A stretch of DNA of 64,000 nt from Lophium mytilinum (GCA_010093605.1 MU004182.1:130368-194367), one strand, 5' to 3'; counted from the stretch's first letter, positions 1 through 12,960 are shown. Numbers and translations: made by a program. Notes: generated by a model not told the origin, from the sequence alone.

Positions 1-3000
1 AGTAATCTAGAAGTAATAGATTTAAGAATCTAGAGTATATATAAGGCCTTCTTAATACTCTTATACTTTTTCTTCTATACTTAACTTTCTTCTTTAAGGT
101 TTAAGCTTCTTTTAGCTTTAAAGGTTTATTAAAGACTCTTATAGCTTCTCTTCTTATTACTATTATCTTTCTTTATTAATTTCTTTATTAGGACTCTTTC
201 TCTCTCTTAGCTTCTAGGCTACTTCTTCTTACTCTAAGTTAGTATTATAATATTACTTAATACCTAGCCGGGTTCTATAGCCTCTAGCTTACTTTATAGA
301 AGAGGTAGAGATAATAAAGGTAATAATTCTTTAAACCCTAGCTATAGTTATAAGGTTCTGCGCTCTTATAAATACTTAGGTATTTTAGCTTATAAAGCCT
401 TATAGGCCTATAGTAAGTTTCTAATAATAGTTTAGCTCTTTCTCTTAATAAAGCTAATAAGATCTAGTTACTATTATACTTATATTAATTATTAACCTTC
501 TAATAGTCTAGAGGTTCTATAATCTATACTATATATAGTTAATAGCCTTTAATAACTCTATTCTACTTTCTTAAGCCTTTTAACGCTACGCTATAGCTTC
601 TAATTATTTAAACTATACTAAATACCCCCTAAAGTTTAAAGGTAGTAGTAGAGCTTAGAGAAATATACTACTTTAAGAGTTTTTTAGTAATATTAGGGAT
701 AATAAACTAATTTTAAATAAGAACTATAGCTATACTTTATACTTTATAGAGCTTCTTAAATAGTATTTAGGCTTAAAAGTAGATTATAGTAAGAATTCTA
801 GAGCTTCTTCTACCTTTAGGGCTTATAACTACTACCTAAGAATATTCTTAGAAGGCTATTAGTTTAGTAAATATATTTAAGCTTATAATCTAAATAGTTC
901 TCCTCTCTACTAAGAATCCTATATAGAATATTATTAGTAGAGTAGTAAGGGGACTTATTTATTCTAAGATAAGTTTAGCTTTACTTTTAGAGTATCTTAG
1001 AACTTAGCTAATACCTATTATAGAAGAATAGACTCTAATAGCTTATTAGGAGACTACTAGAGCTTATATTTAATAAGGTTACTATAATATTACTAAGTTT
1101 ATATCTTTTCTTTACAACTAAGAATCTCTTAAGAACCTAGCTAAGAATATAGTGCGCTTAGCCTTAGCTATATAGCTACTAATAGAATTAATTTAAAGAA
1201 AGACTACTATACTACTATATAATCTAGATATTTCTTATACTTCTAAATCTCTAATAGCTTAATATTACCTATAGGGCTCTAGTAGTACTTCTACTTAGGC
1301 TTCTAGTTTAAAATCTAGCTTCTAGTAATTATCCGCAGCTACATTAGATTTAGAAAATACAGCTACTTTAGGTTCTAGCACTTAAGGTCTAAAGTAATAC
1401 TCTCTAACCTTTTCTACTTAGCCTTTAACTTCTCTAACTTCTTTAACCTCTTATTATTCTCCTTTAGGTTCTCTATAGCGCTTTTAAGAGCCTACTCTTA
1501 ATATACTATTAAGCCGCTACTTATTCTAGTTATCTATTAGTAATAATAATAACTCTACTAGAGAGACCCCTCTAAACTCTACTTAGTATTAGATTAGCTC
1601 TCTAAATACTATTCTCTAGAAGAATAGGGCTAGCAAGTATAGCTAAAATATATTAACTTAGAGCGCGCCTCTAAAATAGCCTTAGAAGAATAATAATAGC
1701 TATTCTAGTAGTAGTAGTAGCTATAGAAGTTCTAGTAGAAGAAGTTCTAGTAGTAGAATAGCTACCTAGAAGGACTAAGAGTATATTAGCTTAGCTAGTA
1801 TTAATAGAAAAGTATTAATTTTCCCTCCCCTTCTAGATATAAGAAGGGTTAAGTATAATAGAAGTATAAGCTTAGCTTAGTTAATCTCTAATATAGGTTC
1901 TTAAATTTATTATCTTTTTAATTCTCTAAAGATAAAATATAGCTAAATAAGTAATAATAAAGAATTAAATACTTAAATCTAAATTAATAAAGAAAATCTA
2001 GGTAATAAATATATAGAGTTCTTCTAATACTCTATTAGCTTAGAATAGAAGTGCTATTTAAGCTCTCTTGCGCTTTCTTCCGCGCAACTCTATATTAAGA
2101 GCTTAGGTAGGTTATATTATAGGTATATTAAAATTACTATCTAAATCTAACTTATAATTACTACTAGTATTCTTATTATCTTTAATATTTATTATACTAG
2201 TATTACTACTAGAGGAGCTCTCTAATTATATATTAGAGCTAGCATTCTTATCTAAGGACTTATTATTTATACGCATTTTAGTATTCTTAGCTCTTAAGTT
2301 AATTTCTTTATTCTATAGCTCTACAGTATTATTAGTTTAAATAATAGTATTACCCCTTAGCCGCATAATAATAGTATCCCTATTATACTTATTATTATCT
2401 TAGTGCGTAGTATTAGGTAATTAAGTAGTAGTATTTATACTCTTAGGTATTCTATTACTATCTTAAGCTATTTCTAATAGTTCTCTATTATTAGTATCTA
2501 TAGCTAGCACTAATATATTATTAGGTTATCCTGCAGGTGCTGCATAATTACTAGTTCTCTATAGAATATTAAGCTTATCTTAACTTATCTCTAGCTTATA
2601 TATATAAACTTTCTAATAGGTATTTATAGTAGTCTTGCCTGCATCTTTATATTATATAACTATAAAGCTAGTAACCTATACTAGTATAATAGTTAATTAA
2701 CTCTTCTTAGAACTCTTTTTCTTAGTAGCCTATTAGTCTCTCTTAAGAACTCTCTTTTTAAAATCTCTTAGTATTTAATATAGCTTTAGTTTAGGTAGTT
2801 TCTAAGCGTTCTTCTTCTCTTTCTAGAAGAGCTCCGCGCCCTTATACTACTATTTTAATTAATACTTAGTAATCTTCTAATTCTATTCTACTTTAGAAAT
2901 TATAGTAAATTTAGACTATAGCTTTCTATTAGTATTATCTATATCTAATACATCTATAATAGCGTTATTACTAGGTTTAACTTCTTTTTAATATATAGCA

Positions 3001-6000
3001 CGCTCTTTATTAGTATTATTAAAATCCTCTTAGTTTTAAAGTACTTAGTTATCTTCTAATATATTATTAGAATATTCTAAGCTATATTTAGGGTCTTCTT
3101 AGTTCTAAAACTTTATATAAGTATTAATGCGTGCATTTACTAATCTATTACTATAAATAAGGTTCTTTAATACTTAATTAGTAGGCGTTTAAAGTGTATA
3201 GGTACTAAGAGAATAAGTAGTAATAATCTTAAATAGACTAAACTATTTTACTCTAAATTTCCTCTTAACCTTATTTTAAAGAAGTACCTAGAAACTAATC
3301 TTCTATTAAGTAACTAGATGCTTCTTAGATAGAGGTTATAAATTCTATAGGCCTACTATAATTACTTTCTTTAGTAGCTAATCTTCTACTAGTGCGCGTG
3401 TGTATTAAACTTTTCTAATATAGGCTAAATAATACTCTAATTTAGCTTCTTTATCCGCAGTCTTATTAAGAGCCGGTACTAAAGTATTATTAGGCACTTA
3501 AGGACGTCTACTATATATAAGGTAGTAGGGAGTATAGCTATAGAAGGTATTCTAAGTATATATTATATATACTATAGCTAGTAACTAGGTATTCTATATA
3601 GCTATATCTTAATTAATTATTAGCTTTATAAGAATATTTTCTAAGACTCTATTAAGCCTCTCTACCTTACTATTTACCTAAGGGTAATACGGCGTTATAA
3701 TATTATAGCGGGTCTTAATAAGCTTTTATAGTACTATAATAACTTTAGAAAGAAAGTTTAAACTATTATTAGAAGTAAATACTACTAGGGGTCTATACTA
3801 GTAGTAGATTCTTTTATAGATAAATATTACTATAGTCTTAGCTTAAGTATTAGAAAGTACTATAGCTTTAGGCCAACCTATAGCGTAATTAATAGTAGTA
3901 ATAATCTAGTAATTTCTATAAATTAATTATAGTAATCTACTAATTAAATTAATACCCTATTTATTAAATAGATCTTAATCTTTAACCTAATAAAATATTA
4001 GTTTATAAATAATCTTTTCCTTCTATACTAGCTAGTATAAGGTATACTTATAAGCGTATTTATTAGTATTATAACTTATTATTAGCTACTAGCTATATAC
4101 TTATAGGGCCTTCTACATGCCGTAGTATATAAAGTAGCCTAGCCGGTAGATTCTATTAAGGACCTATTAATAATAGAAAGATATAATATATAGTATAGTA
4201 TTCTTAAGAGTATATAGATCTAGATTACTATTAGGTTTATAGAAGTAATAGCGTAGTTCTTCTTTTAAAATTATAAAGTTCTAATATAGAGATAGATAGA
4301 TTCTTTAGTAGTAAAGCCGGTGTTATTTTAATTTAGCCTTTAATAGCTATTTAGAGAGAGTAGGCTTAAGGCCTATTATAAGAAACTTCTTTAAATCTTT
4401 AATATACTTTATATTAGAATCTTTATTCTTAGAGAGGGCTATAAGGCGTTCTTAGGCAAAATTAGGGCGCCTACTAATTATATCTAGCACTATTATAAGG
4501 GCTTCTAAGCGATACTAAATTATAGGGTTATACTACTAGAAATTCTTAATCTATTAAGTAAGCCTTAGTAAGGCTTTCTTAGTAGTTTATAGGTATTATA
4601 ATAAGTAGTAATTAGTTATAATTATTAATTCTTTCTCTTAAATATAGTGTTGCTAAATTCTAAGCGCTTCTTTAATTGCTAGAAGTTCTTTTTTATAAAC
4701 TAGATAGTTTAATTTAGCTTTATTAAGCTTTTAACTATTAAACATAATAGAGTACTACTTACTATCTTCTTCTTATTAGAGAAGGACTATTCTAATAGTA
4801 AAATTAGAAGCGTCTATTTTAATCTAAAAGGGCTTTAACTAGTTAATAAGGGCGAGTACGGGGCGTTTAATAAGCTTTTACTTAAGAGAGTTAAAAGTAA
4901 TTTAATAGCTAATATTTTATATAATAGCTTAGTACTTTTTCTTTTATATTACGGCGTCGCTTTCCTTTAGAAGCTTATAGAGAGGTGCTAATATATAGGT
5001 AAAGTTCTTAATAAACTTTTAATAGTATATTACTAGTCTAATAAACTATTAGATCTTATAGATATTAGTAGGAATAGGCTAATACTAAATAGTGTCTAGT
5101 TTATTAGTTATTAGTTTTATAGTTCTATAAGAAACTATATAGCTATAGAACTTAATAGTTTCTTAAGTAATTAAGTACTTATTAGTTTTAGTAAATAGTT
5201 ATTCCTTTCTAAGAGCTTTAAATAATAATTAGAGGTAGTTAAAATACTCTTTTAATATTTCTAAAAATACTATAATATTATCTATGTAGATAAGTATAAA
5301 TTAATATAGGTATAGTTATAAGGTGTTATTTATAATAGCTTAAAAGGTAGTAGAAGCGTTATAGAGGCTAAAAGGTATAACTAGAAATTTAAATTTCTCT
5401 TTAATTATATTAAAAGTAGTCTTATAGATATCTAATTAATAAACGCGCAGCTAGTAATATCTAGAGGTTAAATTAATCTTAGTAAAGAACCTAGCCTTCC
5501 TAAATAACTATAGGTAGTTATTAATGTATAGTAGGGGGTAGGTATTCTTCTAGGTTACTAGATTAAGTGCTCTATAGTTAATGCATATTTACTACTTACT
5601 ATTTAGCTTTAGAATAAAAAGAACTAGAGATCTCTAGGCACTAATAGACTCTTAAATAAGGCTCTATTCTAGTAGCTTATAGATCTATTAGGTCTATTCC
5701 TCTATTTAATAATATAAGAGGTAGTATATAGCATTATTTACCGGCTTTATATCTCTAGTATTAATTAGATAGTTATATCTACGCTTAGGCGGTAGAATAT
5801 TAGAGAGAATATTATAGAAATAAGGTCTATACTCTTTAAGAAGCTCTTAAAACTTCTCTTATATAGAAGTAGTAATATAATTAATTAGAGGCAATAAATT
5901 CTTATCTTTTAATAGCGGATTAGTACCGGGTTATAGTATTTAATCCGGCGTTAGTTTATTAGAAGCTTTTACAATATAAAGGTAAGCGGAATTAAGCTTA

Positions 6001-8985
6001 TCTACTAAGAGCCTCTTATACTCTTAATAGAATATTATATTAATAAAACTCTAGTATTCTAGTTTAGGGAGACTAAGGTCTATAATAGGGCTTAATATAT
6101 TAAGCTAATAAGCTACTAGTTTAATCTTTAGGTTGCAGCTAACCTGCGTTTGCAAGGTAATAGAATTAGTAAAGAAGTTAATAATAGCTTAGTATTACTA
6201 TAGCTAGGTTATACTAAGAATATATTAATACTCTTTAAGGTCTAGAATATATATAGTTAAAGTACCTAATAGCATATAGATCTTAAATAGAATCTCTAAG
6301 GCTTTTATACTAATTATAGTTATACCTAAGGGGAGTTTAACTACCTTAGGGGCTATTATTTTAATATTCCTTAGCTAATATTAAGCATGCTTTAATAATA
6401 TATAGACGGAATTAGCGCTATAGTTAATTAAGAAGGTAGTCCTTTTCTAATAGTTAAATAGTTCTAAAGTTTCTTTATATTCTAAAAGATATTTACCTAG
6501 AGAGTTAAAATAGTAGATCCTTTCTTCTATTAATTTAATAATAATTTAGTTAAAAGAATTATTAAAGGGCGGCTAATTCTTTTCTATTATAAGTTTATAA
6601 AAAGTAGAAGTCTTATCTTTTAGATTAGTTAGTTGCTTTAAGGCTACTAACCCTTCTAGTTTTCTAATAGCTTCTTAGCTAGCTAAGTATAGTTGCGTTT
6701 AATATAGCCCTTCTTACTATAATTATAGTACTTACGCATATTAGTATTCTATTAAGTAGTATCTTTACTACATCCACTATAGCCTTAACCGCGTTCTTAA
6801 GATCTAGTAGTATTTCTACCTTTAAAGGCGTTAAGTTTAGTATTATCTTTAGTATCTAGATATTTATATTTATTAGAATTAATATTAGTTTCTTAGAAGT
6901 AATTATTATCTAATTCTTTATTAGCCCTAGAGATAGTATTAAGGCGGCCCTAATAGTCTCTTATTCTCTTATACTAGAAGATCTAATGCTTATTAGTAGT
7001 AGCAACCCACGCTATCTATTTATTAAAATTAGAAGGGGCCTATGCTTAGGCATTAATATAAAACTTAAGGCTAGGTTTTAAACCTACGCAGGCATATTAA
7101 TATACTTTAAGATTAGATAGAGCTATATTAAGAGGGTATATATAAGTAGCCCTAATAAGCTTATTAAAGAACTAATAAGTACTAGTTATCTATACTATTT
7201 TATTAAAGCGGCGTTAGTGTTACTCTAGCGTATCCGCGCTCTTATAGCAGTGGCTAAAGGTAGTAAAGAACTAATCTAATATAGTAAACTTAGTATTGCC
7301 TTAGTAGTACTATTAAATATCTTAGTTCTATTAAACGGCTATAGTTCTAGCTGTATAGCTGCCGGCTAGCTAAATCTTTTAAGTTTCTAGCATCTACTAG
7401 TAAACCTATTAATAGGCGTTTACTTATATAGTAATAAAGTTGCGCATTTAAACTATCTAGATAGGGTATATATTATTATTAACTTTACCTAACTATATAG
7501 CGGGAGTCCTTATAAGAACTTTAGGTAGCGCTATTAAATAAGGTTCTCTTATAGCTAATATTCTCTTAAAGGCTTATTAAAGCTCTTATATAGTTTATTC
7601 TAATATAGGCTTATTATAGTCTAGTATTAGATAATTTAAGAAAGCGTTAGATAATAGACCCTAAAAGTTAGTAGCACTCTAAGAAGTAGGCTACTACTAG
7701 AAGTTATCTAATATATTCTTAACACGGGTATAGTAATTAGAAACTATAGCTTATAGCTATTCTAGTATAGCAGCCTACTACTATTATATAGAAGAAGCTA
7801 ATATAAAACTAAAGAGTTCTAGTTTCTAGTAATTTATTATATACTCTATTATAGGGGCTTAGAAGTATTAATAGCTATTTAAAGAAGGCGTAAATAATAG
7901 CCCTTAATAGGTAAGCCCTAGATTATAGGCTAGAGTACTGCTATAAATAATTAAAGAACCTTAAACTAGTAGCTTAATAGATTCTAGAATAGCGGCCTAC
8001 TTAGCCTATAAGGCTAATATTAGATTAGATAGATTATAAGATATAGTACTAAACTAAGAGAGCCTTTAAAAGAGTTCTTAAAGGTTAAAAGATAATCTAT
8101 TAGAATAATAATATCTATTACTAGATATAAAAGGAAGCTAAGAGTTATAGAATATCTAAGAATAAGAAAGAGTAGAAAAGAGTTAATAACTATAATATAA
8201 TTAAAGTAAAGAGTAAGAAAAGGGTACTAAGATAGTAATATTAAGTTTCTTTCTTAAATGCTTTTTAATATCCTGTTAGAGAGAGAGGATTCTTAGAAGA
8301 ACTCCTCCGCCTTCTTCTTATAATTAACTTATAAGGATTTCTAATTACTATATAATTATTAGGCTCTATTAAGCTATAATATTATTCTTCTTACTATTCT
8401 ACTATTAATCTTACTTTAGCAGCTAATAGAACGCGTAGTTAGTTATATAGAAGTATTAAAAGGGATAGAAAAATCCTATAGTAATATTCTAGCTAAGGGC
8501 TCTTTAGACCTATACTATTTAATTTTTATAAGAATATTTATAATAGGTAGTTATACTATAACGCTGGCCTAATACTAATTAGGGGCTATTATTAATAGTT
8601 ATTATTAATTACTAATTAGGTTAATTTTTAGAAACTATTAATATAGCTTAGTATTATTATAATAATCTAAAAATTCTACTAATTATAGAAGCTAATATCT
8701 TCTATTATTACTAAGGGTTAATTATAAGAATATAGCCTTAGCTAGCTCTACGCTATTAAGTTTAAGGACCTAATAGCCCTCTAAGAAAGCCTTAGAGGCG
8801 GCTAGAACTATAACTAAGCTACTAGATATAATATTTCTAATTATATAATATAAGAATTTAGAGAATAATAGATATTAATTCTATATAGAAATCTAGCTAG
8901 GCTATATATACGTTAGAGAGGCCTATACAGGCCTTAATTACACTAGATTTATATAGGAAAGCGTTCCTATAGTAGATCTATATAT
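1..8985. repeat. TA-rich RIP-mutated block
   Basis: This block has no open frame worth calling and is dominated by TA, CT and AG steps. By eye the first 600 bases contain one TG and no CA, whereas CG, CT and AG steps remain. That pattern fits repeat-induced point mutation (RIP), which converts CpA to TpA on both strands of duplicated DNA. Normal composition returns abruptly at about 8,985-8,995. The block extends past the window start. It contains at least one Ty3/gypsy relic, listed separately; the lowest 2 kb could be part of the same element or of another one. Confidence 0.9.
2000..8900 (-). mobile_element. Decayed Ty3/gypsy LTR retroelement (fossil)
   Basis: Fragments of a gypsy-type gag-pol are readable on the minus strand in the expected order. 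A gag CCHC zinc-knuckle remnant lies near 6.68-6.75 kb. The reverse-transcriptase core, including the catalytic block, lies near 5.25-5.60 kb. The RNase H start lies near 4.79-4.87 kb. The integrase zinc-binding region lies near 4.08-4.19 kb and the integrase core near 3.45-3.70 kb. The gag region probably continues to about 8.2 kb. The element is thoroughly broken, with very many RIP-type changes. LTRs could not be delimited, so both ends are approximate. It is old or was exposed to repeated RIP. Confidence 0.75.
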
Positions 8986-9006
8986 TACGTGCACGACATC
9001 CGAATA

Positions 9007-10718
9007 TCAACCGTATATCAAGAATTCCACATTTGCAAGGGCCGTATCCCGGCAGCTGTCAATGCTAGACGTGCTCAAAGTCTCGACCACGTATTCGGTA
9101 CTTTCAGGCACTGCGAAGACCCGCTCGCAGTAGGCTCCGTCTGGCGGGGTGGGATTGGCGGTGTTATACGGCGTAGCAGTGCAGACGGACGCAGCTGGAA
9201 TGGTTGAAGATACCGAGGTTAATTCAGATATCGATGAAGAAGCAGCCGCAGAGGGCGTTGGCGTTGGAGGTGTCGATGATAAGTCAGATGTCGATGAAGA
9301 AGCAGCCGCTGATGGCGTTGGCGTGAGAGATGATGTTGAAGCTGGGCTCTCGATGCATGGATCCACACTAATGAAGCAGCTCGCATCAAAGAAAATCTTC
9401 CAACCGCCTTCGTCGTAAGGGCCAACGTCGGATAAGCTCTCGGTGAAGAAACCACACCAAAAGCTTTGTCCCGCCCCTTGCATGCCAAAGTAGAAGCTCG
9501 CGAACCCGTCATCCATGATTATGTTCCTGCATTCTTCAAACCCGCTGACGGTGAAGGAACCTCCGAAAGAGTCGGCGTGCGCAATATTGACGTACTGGAT
9601 ACCGCATATGGCATCCGTTGGCGGGTTGGGACTGTCGGTGTAATACGATTGAAGAGTGCAGCACTCGGTGGTACTGGTTGAAGTGACTGTGAATGTTTCG
9701 ACGACTGTTGGCGTTGCGGTGATGGTGGGAACGGCCTGGATTTTGATTAGTTTTCCCGATTCGCACTAAAGAAGTGATGAAACGCTCACATATTCTACAG
9801 TCGTCTCCGTCGATGTCAGAGTGGTAGTGGACAGAACAGTCTCAGTGGGCTCATCCAGATGAAGGCAACTACAAGCGCTAGTCAAGCCTGCGGCATCGAT
9901 CGTGGTCAAGAGCTCGCTGCCAGTGGGAGTCGGAGTTGGCGATAGAGTAGAGATCTCGGACGTAGTAGAACTTTCGGAGCTGTAAATTGACGGCTCGGGA
10001 GTGTACGAAGATACTCCGGAGCTGTACACTGAAGTACCGTAGCTGTATAGTGAAGAACCATAGCTATATGAGCCAGATGGATGAACAGAGCTATTATAAG
10101 CGACAGAGTAGTATGGCGCCGTATTAGAGCTTGGGATAGAAGCTATTGCCGTGGCATGGGAAGGAATATAAGAGAACGAGTAGCCAGATGCGCCTTGTTG
10201 TACGGACTCAGAGTAAGATGTCTTTGGACTTGATGACTTCGAAGATGAGGTCTCGGCTGTCGCATAAGCAAACGAAGAGTCGCTATATCCGGAGGATGCG
10301 TAATGAACAGACTCGGTGCAAGGAGCTTTCGAAGAGGCTTCCGTGCATGGACAAATGGTGGTTGTAGCAGTAACAACGATCGTCTTTGCAGCACCGCGGG
10401 GCATCAGGGCACGCGGCGGATACGTGCAAGTTGTCTCTACAGTCGTCTCCACAGCGGTAGAGGTAAAAGGATCGGTAGTGACGGTCGAAGCAGCGAGAGA
10501 AGACGTGTCTGTCCAAGTACTCGTGCTGAAAACATAATTAGTCTCTCGAGAACATATGAACGAGGGTTTAAATTCAATACGTACACGTAAGCCTCAACAA
10601 CATCGGTGTAGGTCTGCGTCGTTATACTCAGAAATGAGGAGCAGTAAGGCGTCGCCGCCGCACCGAGAGCAGCTACTATGGCATTCTGTACCGGGCATCT
10701 TCTGTTTGAAGTGGCCAT
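9007..10718 (-). CDS. Ser/Thr/Tyr-rich surface-type protein with two Cys modules, second one truncated
   Basis: The exons on the minus strand are 10718-10585, 10525-9790 and 9735-9007, with donors GTACGT and GTGAGC and acceptors TCAG and CCAG. They give about 532 residues. The N-terminus has a short cysteine motif (TPYCSSFLSI). The middle is low-complexity Ser/Thr/Tyr of the kind seen in O-glycosylated fungal wall or adhesin-like proteins. Two similar Cys modules follow. The first runs from ECCTLQSYY through CRNIIMDDG to FWCGFF. The second starts at VCTATPYN and reaches CRDTALANVEFLIYG, then stops. The modules are joined by a Ser/Ala/Pro linker built on an approximately 60-bp repeat. The stop lies about 20 bp from the RIP block, so the second module lacks the last third that the first one has. 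The signal peptide is unclear. The function is not recognised. Confidence 0.7.
9227..9330 (-). repeat. 60-bp imperfect tandem repeat in linker
   Basis: Two adjoining copies, starting at 9227 and 9287 on the plus strand, encode the repeated peptide TPSAAASSS on the minus strand. They form the flexible linker between the two Cys modules of the surface-type gene. The second copy is partial. Confidence 0.75.
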
Positions 10719-11597
10719 TTCAATGAGTGACCAAGGGCGTAACGGCCCAAAACGAATGGACGCAGAGAAAGGCCTCTGCAAGTGATAGTTGACGACGACG
10801 TGAAAGCAAATCAGGCAATATAGATAGAAGTTGAGGCTTTAAGACAAACATTGTATACAATGCTTCAACCATCTCCTTGCCATCGAGCCAAGACATTGAA
10901 AAGTGTCCAGAACACGCTGGAGAAGGAGAATGAGGTCTAGTTTGCTGTCTACATACGCGCCACACATCTCCACGTTGGATAGCGGCCCAGCCACATAAAA
11001 TAGTCTATCGCTTCTGCTAGATTCGGGCCGCTAATCCCTTAGCCAGGGGTAAATTCCAACATGACAGCTAGCCACAGGAAACGACCACGGAGTGACCGAC
11101 CTTCAAGCCTCACATGATCTCTTGTCTCTGTGCGAATGCTCTGGTATAAAGACTCTGTACCTATGGTGGTGGGCGCCGTGGCGGACAGCCTCGCGCTCGC
11201 GCTCTTGAGGCTGAACGAACACGGCTGGGCTGGCAGGCAGAAAGCACTCGAGAAGTGCGGCGATCTAGTGTCTGTGTGTAGGGGAAGCACCAAGTCGCGA
11301 TATTAGTTTCGACTGCAAAGATGACCGAGGAGCCCTGGCAGGTAGTCTGAGGGATTGGTGTTTCATCTCGGACCAAAGTCAAGGTTGATTTTTGAGGCGA
11401 CGCGACTCAGCCGTGATCGCGCTAGGTACTTCAGGTTCCCTCTTTTTTTCTTCATTCTCTTATAATCTACCGCTGACAATCTATTCATCATCTACGATAC
11501 ATCTTTCATGTCTATCGTCCGCATGTTTCCAAAAAGAAGAGCTCAGACGAAGCTGTTCATTCTACCACACTACAAAGATATATCAAGTACAAACTAT
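10719..11597. other. Intergenic region
   Basis: This is the promoter side of the surface-type gene and the 3' flank of the isochorismatase relic. Short open frames occur on both strands, but none shows a recognisable motif or splice pattern. Confidence 0.5.
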
Positions 11598-12110
11598 TTA
11601 TTTGTTCCCTCCTTCCACTGATTCCGCCAGCGTCTTACAACTCGACAGGAAACCGCAAGGTCTGCTACAGTTGTACTCGGCGCTTTCCTAAGCAAATTCT
11701 GGGCTGTTCGTGGCGCAACCGTCCTTCAGCAAGATGGTATCAAAGCCTCTTGAGCGAGCATCCTGAAGAGCACCCATAACGCATTGATCCGTATTAACAC
11801 CGGCAAAAAAGAGCGTCTAAAAGCGTTTCTCCAGGAGGTAAGAGTTGAAGCACATGTCGAATCCCATAAGCCCGAGTTGAGGTTCTCGTGGATGATGACA
11901 TCGGGCAAAGACGTAGCTTAACTCTCGTCATAGGTATCTGCTAGTAGGATATGCAATTCCGCGTTCCATGTGCCCCTAACCCTAATTCCAAGCATAGTAC
12001 CTAGTCTCCTAACCTTGAGGAACTTGTCCCCAACCATTAGTTTTTCCATCAGTCTTTCATATGCAAATATCAGAACGGTGGCGTTCAGCACAGCCAACCC
12101 CTTCTAAATG
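11598..12110 (-). pseudogene. Isochorismatase-family cysteine hydrolase relic
   Basis: Read on the minus strand, this stretch contains the C-terminal half of an isochorismatase-like hydrolase. First comes a GTWNAEL block, then DVIIHENLNSGLWD, then the catalytic-cysteine block FFAGVNTDQCVMGALQDA, then GFDTILLKDGCATNSPEFA, and finally ESAEYNCSRP and a C-terminus ending SVEGGNK with TAA at 11598-11600. Two in-frame stops interrupt it, one after the TYDES block and one between EFA and ESAEY, and there is one frame change just before the cysteine block. The EFA stop is TAG, as expected from CAG by CpA-to-TpA change. The N-terminal half is not found. The family hydrolyses isochorismate-like or amide substrates; this copy should be inactive. 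Confidence 0.8.
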
Positions 12111-12152
12111 TTGAAGCGTTTGTACCTCATTATGAAGCATTTGTGTATATAT

Positions 12153-12930
12153 TCAATGAAATGAGATGGCTGTGAAGCTGCTCTGGGAACTCCAGTCAAC
12201 TCCATAGATTACTACAAAATCAACGAAACGTATGATACTGGCCATTGTAGCATACCTCTTCAAAGTTGTTCCGCATACAAAACGAAAGCGCCGACAACCT
12301 TTTAGAGGCCCGACGTCAGTTAAATTGAGCCTTACTAGAGCAGAGTAGCTCAGGATAAGGTCACATTCTCTGAAAGGTTGCAACGACGTTCTCAAGTCAA
12401 CGACTTCCCAAAGTTCCATGCAAGTGCCCGTCCAGATAGCGTCGATACTACCATTGAGCACCTCGTTGAGGATCAGCTCTAGAAAAGATGGCAGACTTAC
12501 GCCGCCGACTTTGAGATCGAAGACCAGGTTGGAGGCAAAAGACCCAACTTCATCACAGCCGCGCAGAGCGTTATTGAACATCCCACCACGGAGATAGACG
12601 AGTTTGACATCGACGTCCATGCAATTCGTGTCATCAAAGCTTAGACAACATTGAATCGTCAAGATGCGCTCAAAAGGCGAGAGGAGGTGAAGGAAGCGCG
12701 TCAAGCATGAATCGAAGCCATCCTTGCCTCACGGTTCCCAGACTACAAACGACTCGGGATCGTAGACCTTGTGGTATGTACGCAACAGGATAGTCAATGC
12801 TTTGTCGGACTTCAACAACCCATAGACCAGGAAACGCGACCCGCAGTGTCCTTCGAAAGCGGTAGGAATCACAGCCTACAAACAGCCTGCTCGGCTCGCC
12901 TACTGTGACTACACCACCATCGACCCAGAG
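12153..12930 (-). pseudogene. Relic of an unrecognised protein gene
   Basis: On the minus strand a 183-codon open stretch (12704-12153) is preceded in the same frame by protein-like sequence including AFEGHCGSRFLVYGLLKSD and YHKVYDPESFVVWEP. At least two in-frame stops interrupt it, at about 12.73 kb and near 12.88 kb. The text is leucine-rich (SCLTRFLHLLSPFERIL; SALVRLNLTDVGPL) and could come from an F-box or similar hypothetical protein, but no family motif is certain. It lies beside another pseudogene. One of the apparent stops could instead mark an intron edge. Confidence 0.35.
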
Positions 12931-12960
12931 CACGGCACATTGATCAGTCACGCTCTGCAC

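Noticed and set aside
1-2000. Possible second retroelement or LTR in the lowest part of the RIP block
   Set aside because: Mutation is too heavy to identify a domain or a direct repeat by eye, so no separate element is called.
12010-12030. Telomere-like TTAGGG words on the minus strand near the isochorismatase relic
   Set aside because: Only one or two units, embedded in pseudogene coding sequence.
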